Origin: Arthrobacter pityocampae | Lineage (GTDB): Bacteria; Actinomycetota; Actinomycetes; Actinomycetales; Micrococcaceae | Length of the DNA stretch: 64,000 bases | Direction of reading: 5' to 3' | NCBI RefSeq assembly: GCF_002927275.1 | Contig: NZ_PRKW01000005.1 | Coordinates: forward strand, 1 to 64,000 | Shown: positions 52,965 to 61,397 of the stretch, in pieces | Numbering within the stretch: position 1 is the stretch's first letter | Layout: each line of letters starts with the position of its first letter | Notes under the pieces: generated by a model | The model's database searches: none | What the model was told of the DNA's origin: nothing | Seen by the model: only the letters and a program-made list of their open reading frames with translations | Position numbers and translations under genes: made by a program

Positions 52965-54209
52965 CTAGTTCGCGTAGACGTCCAGCAGGCGCAGTTCCGG
53001 CGTCCACAGACCCAGCGAGTCGCCGGTGTTGTTCAGGACGGAGGACGGCATTGCGTTGAAGCAGGCGGTCGAGGTGTTCGTGCCGGGGCCGGTGTGGACG
53101 CGCAACTCACCACCGGGCTGCAGGACATAGCCCTCCCCCACCCGCAGGACGTTCTTCGCGGCGTCCCGGAGGAAATACCCGCTCACGTCCACTGCAGAGC
53201 CTGAGGCATTCCGCAGCATCACATACTCCCCTGCCCCCGGCAGGACATCGTAGCCCAACGGATTGCTCACGGCTCCGCTGATCTCCAGGGCTGCACCCGG
53301 AAACGCGGGAACCCCGCGCAGGGAACGACTGTTCTGAATTGGGAAGTCAGTCATCACGACGTCGACACCGAAATCCGCGACGGCCTGCACGGCTTCCGGC
53401 GAGTTCACGGTATAGACGCCCATCACGAGGCCCGCCTCCTTCACCCTGATGACATCGGCAGGGGTGAGGCCACGGTAGTTCGCGCCGACGGAGTCCACGA
53501 CGGTGGCCCAGTCGGCCAGTACCTCGGACCCCGGGACCACACCCGTGAGCTGCTGCAGCGGGACCTCCGGTGCCAACGCAGCGAACCTGCGGTTGGAGGA
53601 CTCGTCAAAGCCGAGTACCTGCACCTTGTCCGCGCCGACCAGCTTCCGCCACGCAGATTCGGCGCTCAGCTCCTCGGCCACCAGTTCCTCGATGCCGGGC
53701 GAGTTCACCGGCGACTTGATCTCGATGTACACGCCCGTGGCGCGGGTAGCCACCCTCGCAGCGTCGTCGAGGTGCGGGATTTTCTCGCCGATGAAGCGCC
53801 CGTCGAAGTACGAGCCGACGTCGAGCTGCTGCAGCTCGGCCCACGTGAAGGACGTGATCGGGTCGCCGTCGCGTTCCGGGAAGACGTCCTCTACATTCGT
53901 GGTCCGGGCGGGCGTGTCGTCATGGAAGAGGAACGGGACACCGTCGGCACTGAGCTGAACGTCGACCTCGATGAAGTCCGCGCCGGCGGCCCGGCCGTCT
54001 TTGAAGGCCGCCACGGTGTTCTCGGGCGCCGTACCCGCGGCACCGCGGTGGCCCACGAGGAGCAGACCCGCCTGGTGCTCGACGTTGCCGTGGGGCTCTG
54101 TCGACTCGGCGGCGGCGTCGACCTGGCCGACATAAGCAGGAACAGCGAGAAACGAGAGCCCGACGACGACGGCAACAGCAGAACAAATGGGGCCGACAAG
54201 ACGGGCCAT
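52965..54209 (-). CDS. Secreted glycerophosphodiester phosphodiesterase with lamin-tail domain (copy 2)
   Basis: A 414-aa close paralogue of the protein at 38827: the same GDPD barrel (GHRGAAGTAPENT, EVDVQLSADGVPFLFHDDT) and lamin-tail domain, with most residues identical. The main differences are in the signal peptide (AVPAYVGQ) and scattered substitutions. The catalytic residues remain. The ATG at 54209 is chosen to match copy 1. It was apparently placed between the duplicated halves of the small acidic gene. Confidence 0.9.
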   Translation of the reverse strand: MARLVGPICSAVAVVVGLSFLAVPAYVGQVDAAAESTEPHGNVEHQAGLLLVGHRGAAGTAPENTVAAFKDGRAAGADFIEVDVQLSADGVPFLFHDDTPARTTNVEDVFPERDGDPITSFTWAELQQLDVGSYFDGRFIGEKIPHLDDAARVATRATGVYIEIKSPVNSPGIEELVAEELSAESAWRKLVGADKVQVLGFDESSNRRFAALAPEVPLQQLTGVVPGSEVLADWATVVDSVGANYRGLTPADVIRVKEAGLVMGVYTVNSPEAVQAVADFGVDVVMTDFPIQNSRSLRGVPAFPGAALEISGAVSNPLGYDVLPGAGEYVMLRNASGSAVDVSGYFLRDAAKNVLRVGEGYVLQPGGELRVHTGPGTNTSTACFNAMPSSVLNNTGDSLGLWTPELRLLDVYAN

Positions 54210-54716
54210 GGGTGAATCCCTTCGGGTGGAGGATGCGCCGGTGACACTCGCGCGCAACGATCCAACCGTTCCCACCCGGCCCGCCTCGCCCACGACGGGT
54301 GAACTACCGGTGAGCAAAGTAGCCAGTGGGGGCAGGACAACGGCTACACCAGCCGGCTCCTCGTCCGGCAAGGCGAATCGAATGAGCCGGCCGATGGTAG
54401 GGCCGGGCTGATGGTGCGGGCCGGGGACCGCGGCGCAGCGGCCAGGGCCGGGTTGAGTCCTGGTTCTGGTGCGGCTATCCGGCTCGGCGAACCAGCGCCC
54501 TGAACAGGTACTCGCCGTCGGGGAGCTCGAAGCAGTCTCTCAGGAGTTTGCTGGGTCGGTCGCTCTGGCTATCAGCGGAGGTGGCGCACTGAGCTGGTTC
54601 GAGACGACGGTGCTCATGTCCGTCGACGAAATGATGGAAGCCGTGCGCGACGCTCAGCAGACCCGGTACCGGCGCCCCGGTACGCGACATACCTGACCAT
54701 TTCCTATGCGGGACAA
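54210..54716. other. Leader of GDPD copy 2 and unassigned DNA
   Basis: The first 75 bp match the leader of copy 1. The remaining 430 bp show no supported gene; one plus-strand frame (54469-54696) has a short natural-looking C-terminal part (VDEMMEAVRDAQQTRYRRPG) but no family or ribosome-binding site. Confidence 0.35.
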
Positions 54717-54754
54717 ACGAACGGGGCGCCCGCAGCAGCGGACGCCCCGTTCGT
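54717..54754. terminator. 12-bp stem terminator after small acidic gene
   Basis: ACGAACGGGGCG and CGCCCCGTTCGT, an almost exact copy of the hairpin at 52744-52781, downstream of the minus-strand gene at 54774. Confidence 0.7.
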
Positions 54755-54773
54755 GTGCGGGATGGAGCAGTAG

Positions 54774-54929
54774 TCAGCTGTTCTTGGTGCGGACCGGGCT
54801 GTCCTCGATCTCCTCGAGGGGTGAGCCCCCGTCGTCGTCCTGGGACAGCTTCTCGTGGCCCTCGAGCGATTCGGACAGCTCTTCGTCGGCCGACGCGTCG
54901 TGCTGGGGCTGCTCGTTCTGCGTGCTCAT
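54774..54929 (-). CDS. Small acidic hypothetical protein (51 aa)
   Basis: A complete short gene: MSTQNEQPQHDASADEEL..., an acidic, Glu/Asp-rich peptide with a mixed charged tail ending RTKNS. AAGGA (minus strand) stands about 6 nt before the ATG. No family recognised. A truncated duplicate at 52801 shares its last 33 codons and the following terminator. Confidence 0.6.
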   Translation of the reverse strand: MSTQNEQPQHDASADEELSESLEGHEKLSQDDDGGSPLEEIEDSPVRTKNS

Positions 54930-55061
54930 GGGAGTCCTTCCGATGGATCCTGCTGGCCGTACGACGCCATGCGGGGTGCGGGGTAGGACCGCCCGGGCAC
55001 GTTCTTCGACGTCGTTCCTTCAGCGTACGCGAATCATCAGCCTGCTTGGTATCTGTCGGCG

Positions 55062-55418
55062 TCAGGCCGGCCAGAGCTTGACCGGACCCAGCTGCGGGCC
55101 GTCCGGGGTGGGGTTCGGATCGGGTTCCTTCAATTCGACGAAGAAGACGTGCGTCGGTGTCGAGCCGGTATTCTCGCCGTAGTGGTCCTGGGCCGGCAGC
55201 CAGCGGACCGCCCCCTCCAGGAGCTCCACCTCGACGCTCGTGCCGCGGGCATGCAGCCGCCGGTGGAAGGACCCGGCGGTGATCATGACGCTGTCGGGGT
55301 GGTGGTGTTCGGTGCTGATGTGGCCGGGCTCGTCCGTGTATTCCAGGACACGGACGCGGTCGTTCTCGAAGACCACGCGGTAGTTGTCAGGGTTCGTCTG
55401 GACTGGATCGTCTGCCAT
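55062..55418 (-). CDS. Cupin-like protein
   Basis: A 118-aa single-domain cupin fold: VRVLEYTDEPGHISTEHHHPDSVMI with a His cluster and later a VRWLPAQDHYGENTGSTPTHVFFVELKE strand-rich half. It probably binds a metal. Divergent from the sigma-factor gene at 55498; function unknown. Confidence 0.8.
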   Translation of the reverse strand: MADDPVQTNPDNYRVVFENDRVRVLEYTDEPGHISTEHHHPDSVMITAGSFHRRLHARGTSVEVELLEGAVRWLPAQDHYGENTGSTPTHVFFVELKEPDPNPTPDGPQLGPVKLWPA

Positions 55419-55497
55419 GGGCGGACTGTACGCCCGCCCATGACCGGGGGCCAGAGTCCTCCTGCCGCCCTGGCACGGACGGGTCTAGGGTGTGCGC

Positions 55498-56331
55498 ATG
55501 GACCCGACGGAACAGTTCGAGGCCGAGCGCCCCCGCCTCGTCCGCATCGCTGCCGGCGTCCTCGACGACCGCGCCGAGGGCGAGGACATGGTGCAGCAGG
55601 CGTGGCTGCGCTTCGACGCCACCGACACCGTGATCGAGAACGTGCCGGCCTGGCTGACGGTCGTCACGACCCGCCTCTGCCTCGACCGCCTGCGGTCCCG
55701 GGTCCCGGAGCCGACGGACACTGTGCTGGAAGCCGGCACGATCCCCGATCCGGCCGAGGACGTGGCCGAGGCGACCAGCGTCGGCGTCGCCCTCCAGGTG
55801 GTGCTGCAGCGCCTGTCGCCGTCCGAGCGGGTGGCGTTCATCCTGCACGACACCTTCGGCGTGGACTTCCGCACCATCGCGACCGTCCTCACGGTCTCGC
55901 CGGAGGCCGCCCGCAAGCTGGCCTCGAGGGCCCGGACCAGGGTCTCCTCCCTCGCCCCGGACGGCACCCCGGCCGACTGGGAGGTGGTGGACGCGTTCCT
56001 CACCGCCTCCCGGGGCGGCAGCTTCGCGCGCCTGGTGCACCTGCTCGCGCCCGACGTCGTCGTTCTCGCCGACGCCGACGCGATCGCCGCAGGCACCCCG
56101 GCCCGGCTGGAGGGGCGCAACGCGGTGGCGGCGATGTTCGACGGCGCCGCCACGACGGCGTTCCCGGTGTTCGTCGACGGGCGGCCGGGCGCGGCGTGGT
56201 TCCACCGCGGCGCGGCCCGGGTGGCGTTCGACTTCACGATCACCGACGGTGCGGTCAGCGCGATCACGTTCCGCGCCGAGCCGGACGTCCTGGCCTCCCT
56301 CACCCGGCGAACCGCCGCGGACCGGAAATGA
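55498..56331 (+). CDS. ECF sigma factor, SigJ/ECF41-type with SnoaL-like tail
   Basis: A 277-aa protein: sigma region 2 (FEAERPRLVRIAAGVLDDRAEGEDMVQQAWLRFDA), region 4 (LSPSERVAFILHDTFGVDFRTIATVLTVSPEAARKLASRAR) and a C-terminal SnoaL-like domain (about 165-277), the arrangement of ECF41 factors, whose tail controls activity. No carboxymuconolactone decarboxylase gene, the usual ECF41 partner, is nearby. The ATG at 55498 is preferred over the in-frame GTG at 55492 by family length. Confidence 0.85.
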   Translation: MDPTEQFEAERPRLVRIAAGVLDDRAEGEDMVQQAWLRFDATDTVIENVPAWLTVVTTRLCLDRLRSRVPEPTDTVLEAGTIPDPAEDVAEATSVGVALQVVLQRLSPSERVAFILHDTFGVDFRTIATVLTVSPEAARKLASRARTRVSSLAPDGTPADWEVVDAFLTASRGGSFARLVHLLAPDVVVLADADAIAAGTPARLEGRNAVAAMFDGAATTAFPVFVDGRPGAAWFHRGAARVAFDFTITDGAVSAITFRAEPDVLASLTRRTAADRK

Positions 56332-56425
56332 CGCCGGCGGTCACATTTCCGGCGCCGGACTCGTCATCAGTACGAGGGCGGTAGACGCCGATCTCGTACA
56401 CCGCACCCACCAGAAGGAAATTCTC

Positions 56426-56662
56426 ATGAAGACCATGACGTGCAGGCAACTCGGCGGCCCCTGCGACCTGGCGCTCCACGGTGACTCCGCGGACGACGTC
56501 ATCAAGGCCCAGGACCAGCACCTGAAGGACGCCACCGCGGCCGGTGATACCCGGCACCAGGCGGCCCACGACGCGATGACGGGCCGCTGGAAGAACCCCA
56601 TCAAGGGCATGGGCTGGTACAACGACACCAGGAAGGCCTTCGCTGCACTGCCCGAGGGCTGA
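56426..56662 (+). CDS. Small DUF1059-like protein
   Basis: A 78-aa protein beginning MKTMTCRQLGGPCDLALHGDSADDVIKAQDQHL, the pattern of the DUF1059 family with its paired Cys. AAGGAAATTCTC precedes the ATG. Function unknown; in the same direction as the sigma factor and possibly under its control. Confidence 0.7.
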   Translation: MKTMTCRQLGGPCDLALHGDSADDVIKAQDQHLKDATAAGDTRHQAAHDAMTGRWKNPIKGMGWYNDTRKAFAALPEG

Positions 56663-56693
56663 TCTGGACCCGTAGCGCCGAGAAAGCAGAAAA

Positions 56694-56720
56694 GACCGCC
56701 GAAAGCCGCTTTCGGCGGTC
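56694..56720 (+). terminator. Perfect 12-bp hairpin terminator
   Basis: GACCGCCGAAAG (56694-56705), loop CCG, CTTTCGGCGGTC (56709-56720), then ATTTCT. It ends the DUF1059-like gene transcript. Confidence 0.8.
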
Positions 56721-56813
56721 ATTTCTGCCCCTCGGCGCACACGAATGGACGGCCACCCTCGCTGGAGGGAGGATTAGCGCACGCCCATGTGACGTTATTT
56801 CTTGCACTTCCGC

Positions 56814-56832
56814 TTAGGTTTGCCTAACCTGA
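56814..56832. promoter_or_regulatory. IdeR/DtxR iron box
   Basis: TTAGGTTTGCCTAACCTGA differs from the IdeR/DtxR consensus TTAGGTTAGGCTAACCTAA at only three positions and keeps both half sites. It ends 4 bp before the GTG of the iron ABC ATPase, so iron-loaded IdeR would block transcription of the siderophore uptake genes. Confidence 0.85.
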
Positions 56833-56836
56833 GCTT

Positions 56837-57670
56837 GTGCCCCTCGATGACTCCGCAGTCCCGCCGTCCCTCAGCGTCGCGGGCCTCGGCGTCTCCTACG
56901 GCAACCGGCGGGTCGTGGAGTCGGCATCCTTCGACCTGGCGGCCGGCACGGTCACCGCGCTGATCGGCCCCAACGGCAGCGGCAAGTCCACCCTCCTGCG
57001 CAGCATCGCCCGACTCCACACGCCCGACGCCGGATCGGTCACCCTCGACGACGGCGTGGACGTCTCCACCCTCTCCTCCCGGGACTTCGCCCGCTCGATC
57101 TCCCTCCTGGCGCAGAGCCGGCCGGTCCCCGGCGGGCTCACCGTCCGGGAGGTCGTCACCTTCGGCCGCCACCCGCACCGCAGCCGCTGGACCGGCCAGG
57201 ACGCCGAGGGGCCCGCCGTCGTCGACCGCGCCCTCCACCTCACGCGCACCACCGACCTCGCCGACCGCCCGGTCGCCGCGCTCTCCGGCGGGCAGGTGCA
57301 GCGCGTGTGGCTCGCCGGCTGCCTGGCACAGGACACCGGCGTGCTGCTGCTCGACGAACCCACCACCTACCTCGACCTCCGCTACCAGGTGGAGATCCTG
57401 GACGTGATCCGCGACCTCGCGACCCACCACGGCGTGACCGTCGGCGTCGTCCTGCACGACCTCGACCAGGCCGCGGCCATCGCCGATCACGTGGTCCTGC
57501 TCGAGGACGGCGCCGTCCTGGCCCGGGGCGCGCCCCGGGAGGTCCTGACGGCCGAGAACCTGTCCCGCGCCTACGGCGTCCGCGTGGACGTCACCGTCAC
57601 GGACGGCGCCCTCCACACCCGCGCCGTCGGGCGTCACAACACGCCAACCGTGGCCGTCCCCGCCCCCTGA
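56837..57670 (+). CDS. Iron-siderophore ABC transporter ATPase (FecE/FhuC type)
   Basis: A 277-aa ATPase: Walker A GPNGSGKS (44-51), signature LSGGQVQR, Walker B VLLLDEPTTYLDL and the switch His in VVLHDLDQAA. It starts at GTG directly after the iron box and may be translated leaderless. It is the first gene of a three-gene uptake operon (ATPase, binding protein, fused permease). Confidence 0.93.
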   Translation: MPLDDSAVPPSLSVAGLGVSYGNRRVVESASFDLAAGTVTALIGPNGSGKSTLLRSIARLHTPDAGSVTLDDGVDVSTLSSRDFARSISLLAQSRPVPGGLTVREVVTFGRHPHRSRWTGQDAEGPAVVDRALHLTRTTDLADRPVAALSGGQVQRVWLAGCLAQDTGVLLLDEPTTYLDLRYQVEILDVIRDLATHHGVTVGVVLHDLDQAAAIADHVVLLEDGAVLARGAPREVLTAENLSRAYGVRVDVTVTDGALHTRAVGRHNTPTVAVPAP

Positions 57671-57713
57671 TCCGCCCCCGCCACACCACTGCGCCGCCCG
57701 CGCACGAACAGAA

Positions 57714-58715
57714 ATGAACCCGATGACACAACCCAAGATCCTCGCTGCCCTCGCAGCGGCGGCCCTGCTCTCCCTGACCGCCTGCGGCACCACCGAGGAC
57801 GCCGCCGGCAGCTCCGCACCCGAGGAGACCGCCTCCGGTGAGAGCATCACCGTGACCGACGCCCGCGGCAAGGAGGTCACGCTCGACGGACCGGCCGACC
57901 GCGTGGTGGCCACCGAATGGAACGCCGTCGAGAATCTCGCGGCCCTCGGCGTCATGCCGGTGGGCGCCGCGGACGTGAAGGGCTACGCCCAGTGGGTCAG
58001 CGCCGAGCCGCTCGACGACTCCGTGACCGACGTCGGCGTGCGCGGCGAGCCGAGCATCGACACCCTCGTCTCCCTCACGCCCGACGTCGTCATCGTCACC
58101 GACCAGCTCGTCGAGGGCGCGATCGAGCAGATCGAGAAGACGGTGCCCGTCGTCGTCGTGCCGGGCGGCGACGCGACCGACAACCTCGGCCAGATGTACG
58201 AGAACCTCGACCTCATCGCCACCCTCACCGGCACCGAGGACCAGGCTGCCGAGCTGCGGTCCGCCCTCGAGGCGAAGATCACCGACGGCAAGGTGGCCAT
58301 CGAGGAGGCCGGGGCTGCCGGCGCGCCGATCGCGTTCTCGGACGCCTACGTCGACGCCGGGAGTGTGTCGATCCGCCCGTTCACGGAAGGCTCCCTCGTG
58401 GGGAACGTCCTCGGCGAGCTGGGCCTCACCGACGCCTGGGACGTCGAGGGCGACCCGGTCTACGGCCTCGGCCAGACCGACGTCGAGGGCCTCACCGCCC
58501 TGCCCGAGGACACCCGCTTCTGGTACATCGCCAACGACGCCTTCGGCGACCCGTACCAGGACGAGCTCGAGGACAACGCCGTGTGGAAGGGGCTGCCGTT
58601 CGTCGCCTCCGGTGACGTGACGCGCTTCCCGGACTCCCTGTGGACGTTCGGCGGACCGAGCTCGATGGGGCAGATCGTCGACGCGGCCGTCGAGGCCGCA
58701 GAAGCCGGACAGTAG
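57714..58715 (+). CDS. Iron-siderophore binding lipoprotein (FecB/FhuD type)
   Basis: A 333-aa lipoprotein: signal with LTAC lipobox (Cys24), then the helical-backbone periplasmic-binding fold (ITVTDARGKEVTLDGPADRVVATEWNAVENLAALGV; PSIDTLVSLTPDVVIVTD). It delivers ferric siderophore to the permease. A second in-frame ATG lies three codons in. No strong Shine-Dalgarno sequence. Confidence 0.92.
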   Translation: MNPMTQPKILAALAAAALLSLTACGTTEDAAGSSAPEETASGESITVTDARGKEVTLDGPADRVVATEWNAVENLAALGVMPVGAADVKGYAQWVSAEPLDDSVTDVGVRGEPSIDTLVSLTPDVVIVTDQLVEGAIEQIEKTVPVVVVPGGDATDNLGQMYENLDLIATLTGTEDQAAELRSALEAKITDGKVAIEEAGAAGAPIAFSDAYVDAGSVSIRPFTEGSLVGNVLGELGLTDAWDVEGDPVYGLGQTDVEGLTALPEDTRFWYIANDAFGDPYQDELEDNAVWKGLPFVASGDVTRFPDSLWTFGGPSSMGQIVDAAVEAAEAGQ

Positions 58716-58720
58716 CGGCG

Positions 58721-60814
58721 GTGCCGCCGGCAATCCTCACCCGGTCCGCTCCCGCACGGGCCGGGGCGCACGCCCCGCGCCCGGGAGTGCGGCCGGCCCT
58801 CGCCGGCGGCCTCCTCGCGGCTGCGACCGCGATCCTCGCCCTCGTCCACCTCACGCAGGGCACCTCCACCGTGGACGCTGCGGACATCCTGGGCCTGCTG
58901 GCCGGGAACGACGACGGCACCACGGGCGCCGTCGTCGCGGCCAGCCGCATCCCCCGCCTGGCCGCAGGCCTCCTCGTCGGTGCCGCCCTCGGGGCGGCCG
59001 GCGCCGTCATGCAGTCCGTCTCCCGCAACGCCCTCGCCTCCCCCGACACCCTCGCGGTGAACGCGGGGGCCCACCTCGCCGTCGTCACCGTCGCGGCCCT
59101 CGGTTTGCAGGTGCCGCTGCTCGGCGCGGTGGGCGTCGCCTTCCTCGGCGGACTCGCCGCGGCGGCCCTCGTCCTCGCCCTCTCCGGGGCCGGGCAGTCC
59201 TCGAGCGTGCGCCTGGTCCTCGCCGGATCCGCGATCGCCCTCGCGTTCAGCGCGCTGACCAGCGCCCTCCTGCTCCTGTTCTCACAGGAGACCCGCGGCC
59301 TGTTCGCGTGGGGGTCCGGGTCCCTCGGGCAGAGCGGACTGGAGAAGGTCACCCTGCTGGCACCCCTGGCCGGCGCGGCGCTGCTGGTCCTCTTCCTGAA
59401 GTCGCGGTCCCTGGACCTGCTGACGCTCGGCGACGACCAGGCCCGTGTGCTCGGGATCAACGTCCGCGGGACGCAGGTCCTCGCCATCGTGCTCGCGGTT
59501 CTCCTCGCCGCCGCGGCCGTCACCGTCGCCGGGCCGATCGGCTTCGTCGGACTCGCAGCCCCCGCGATCGTGCGCCTCGCCGCCCCACGGATCACCGGCC
59601 TCCACCGCCATGTCGCGCTGATCCCCGCCTCCGCCCTGATGGGGATCTTCCTCGTCCTCGGCGCGGACGTCCTGCTGCGCGCGGTGATCGGCGCCGAGAG
59701 CGCCGTCGAGGTGCCCACGGGCGTCATCACCACGGTGTTCGGCGCGGTCTTCCTCGTGGCGCTCGCGCACCGGATGCGCTCGGACGGACCCACCCGGGAC
59801 GCGGCAGGCGTCTCGCTGCGCACGGTCGGTGCCGCCCGGAGCGCCGGCGTGCTCCTGGTCCTCGTGGTGCTGCTCGCGGCGGTGGGCGTCGCCGGACTGC
59901 TGCTCGGTGACGCGAAGCTCCTCCTCGGGGATCTCGCCAACTGGGTGTCGGGCCAGGCGGGGCCCGTGGTCTCGAGCGTGCTGGACACCAGGGTGCCCCG
60001 CGTCGGAGCGGCCCTCCTCGCGGGTGCGTCGCTCGCCGTGGCCGGTACCGCCATCCAGGCGGTAACCCGGAACCCGCTCGCCGAACCCGCGATCATCGGG
60101 GTGTCCGGGGGTGCGGGCGTGGGGGCGGTCATCGTCATCACGGCCGTGCCGCTGGCGGGATTCTGGACCGTCAGCGCGGCGGCCGGGATCGGCGCCGCCG
60201 TGGTCTCGCTCGTGGTGTTCGGACTGTCCTTCCGCGGTGGGATGCAGACGGACCGGCTGGTCCTCATCGGTATCGGCGTCTCCGCGGCGGCGACCGCCGT
60301 GATCACGCTGCTGATCGTCCTCACCGATCCGTGGAACGAGTCCAAGGCCCTGACCTGGCTGTCCGGGTCCACCTACGGGCGGTCGCTGCAGCACCTCGTC
60401 CCCATGGCCGTGGCCCTCCTCGTCGCGGTACCGGTCATCGCGGCGCTCCACCGGACGCAGGACCTCCTGGCCCTGGACGAGGACACCCCGCGCCTGCTCG
60501 GCATCCGGGTCCCGCGGGCGCGGCTCCTCCTGCTCGCGGCCGCGGTGCTGCTCACGGCATCCTCCGTCGCGGGTATCGGCGTCGTCGGGTTCGTGGGTCT
60601 CGTGGCACCTCACGCGGCACGCGCCCTCGTCGGGGCGTCGCACCGGCTCATCCTGCCCGCCGCCATGCTGCTGGGCGCCGTGCTCGTCTGCCTCGGGGAC
60701 CTCATCGGCCGGACGGCGATCGCCCCGGCACAGCTCCCGGCAGGCCTCCTCACGGCCCTGCTCGGCGCCCCCTACTTCGTCTACCTGCTGTTCCGGAGCC
60801 GGCTCAGCCGCTGA
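58721..60814 (+). CDS. Fused iron-siderophore permease, two FecCD domains
   Basis: A 697-aa protein made of two complete FecCD permeases in tandem, as in FhuB: domain 1 about 30-345 and domain 2 about 375-697, each with about ten helices. Conserved motifs recur: GAALGAAGAVMQSVSRNALASPDTLAVNAGA and GASLAVAGTAIQAVTRNPLAEPAIIGVSGGA, then GPIGFVGLAAPAIVR and GVVGFVGLVAPHAAR. The GTG at 58721 follows the previous stop by 5 bp. One fused subunit replaces the usual heterodimer. Confidence 0.92.
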   Translation: MPPAILTRSAPARAGAHAPRPGVRPALAGGLLAAATAILALVHLTQGTSTVDAADILGLLAGNDDGTTGAVVAASRIPRLAAGLLVGAALGAAGAVMQSVSRNALASPDTLAVNAGAHLAVVTVAALGLQVPLLGAVGVAFLGGLAAAALVLALSGAGQSSSVRLVLAGSAIALAFSALTSALLLLFSQETRGLFAWGSGSLGQSGLEKVTLLAPLAGAALLVLFLKSRSLDLLTLGDDQARVLGINVRGTQVLAIVLAVLLAAAAVTVAGPIGFVGLAAPAIVRLAAPRITGLHRHVALIPASALMGIFLVLGADVLLRAVIGAESAVEVPTGVITTVFGAVFLVALAHRMRSDGPTRDAAGVSLRTVGAARSAGVLLVLVVLLAAVGVAGLLLGDAKLLLGDLANWVSGQAGPVVSSVLDTRVPRVGAALLAGASLAVAGTAIQAVTRNPLAEPAIIGVSGGAGVGAVIVITAVPLAGFWTVSAAAGIGAAVVSLVVFGLSFRGGMQTDRLVLIGIGVSAAATAVITLLIVLTDPWNESKALTWLSGSTYGRSLQHLVPMAVALLVAVPVIAALHRTQDLLALDEDTPRLLGIRVPRARLLLLAAAVLLTASSVAGIGVVGFVGLVAPHAARALVGASHRLILPAAMLLGAVLVCLGDLIGRTAIAPAQLPAGLLTALLGAPYFVYLLFRSRLSR

Positions 60815-60920
60815 GGGGGCCTCCGAGCGTCCAGGGCCGCCGGGTGGAGCGCGGCAATACCGGACCGACATCGTCCGCTATGACCCTGCGCGGGCGTTGC
60901 GCTCGGGGCACAATCAGCGC

Positions 60921-61319
60921 ATGACTCTCCGCTGGTACTCCACCGTCATCGAATCCACCGACCATCGCGCCCTCGCGCACTGGTGGTCCACCGCGCTGGG
61001 ATGGGAGGTGGTGTTCGAAGACGCCGACGAGGCCGCCGTGGTCCCGCCGTGGGCCCGCGAGCTGGACGCAACGCTCTCCTTCGAGCAGGTCCCGCCCGGC
61101 CTCGTCTTCGTCCGGGTAGAGCACGAGAAGCAGGGGAAGAACCGTCTGCATCTCGACTTCGCACCCCACACCGGCGAGGACCGGCACGCCGAGATCGAAC
61201 GCCTCATCACGCTCGGCGCCCGCCGCATCGACATCGGGCAGGGGCCGGACGTCAGCTGGGAGGTCCTGGCGGACCCGGACGGCAACGAGTTCTGCGTGCT
61301 GTCCTCCCGCGAGCACTAG
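60921..61319 (+). CDS. VOC (glyoxalase-like) family protein
   Basis: A 132-aa vicinal-oxygen-chelate fold: LRWYSTVIESTDHRALAHWWSTALGWEV, FVRVEHEKQGKNRLHLDFAPHTGED and the closing VLADPDGNEFCVLSSREH. The His and Glu positions suit metal binding; the substrate is unknown. Confidence 0.85.
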   Translation: MTLRWYSTVIESTDHRALAHWWSTALGWEVVFEDADEAAVVPPWARELDATLSFEQVPPGLVFVRVEHEKQGKNRLHLDFAPHTGEDRHAEIERLITLGARRIDIGQGPDVSWEVLADPDGNEFCVLSSREH

Positions 61320-61338
61320 GTCGGGCGCCGAGAGAGCA

Positions 61339-61375
61339 GAAACGACCGGCGAAAGCACGTTCCGCCGGTCGTTTC
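61339..61375. terminator. Bidirectional 13-bp hairpin terminator
   Basis: GAAACGACCGGCG (61339-61351) and CGCCGGTCGTTTC (61363-61375) pair perfectly across an 11-nt loop. It lies between the stops of the convergent VOC and DUF2382 genes and probably serves both. Confidence 0.75.
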
Positions 61376-61397
61376 TCCTCTTCGGAGCCGGGAGGGA

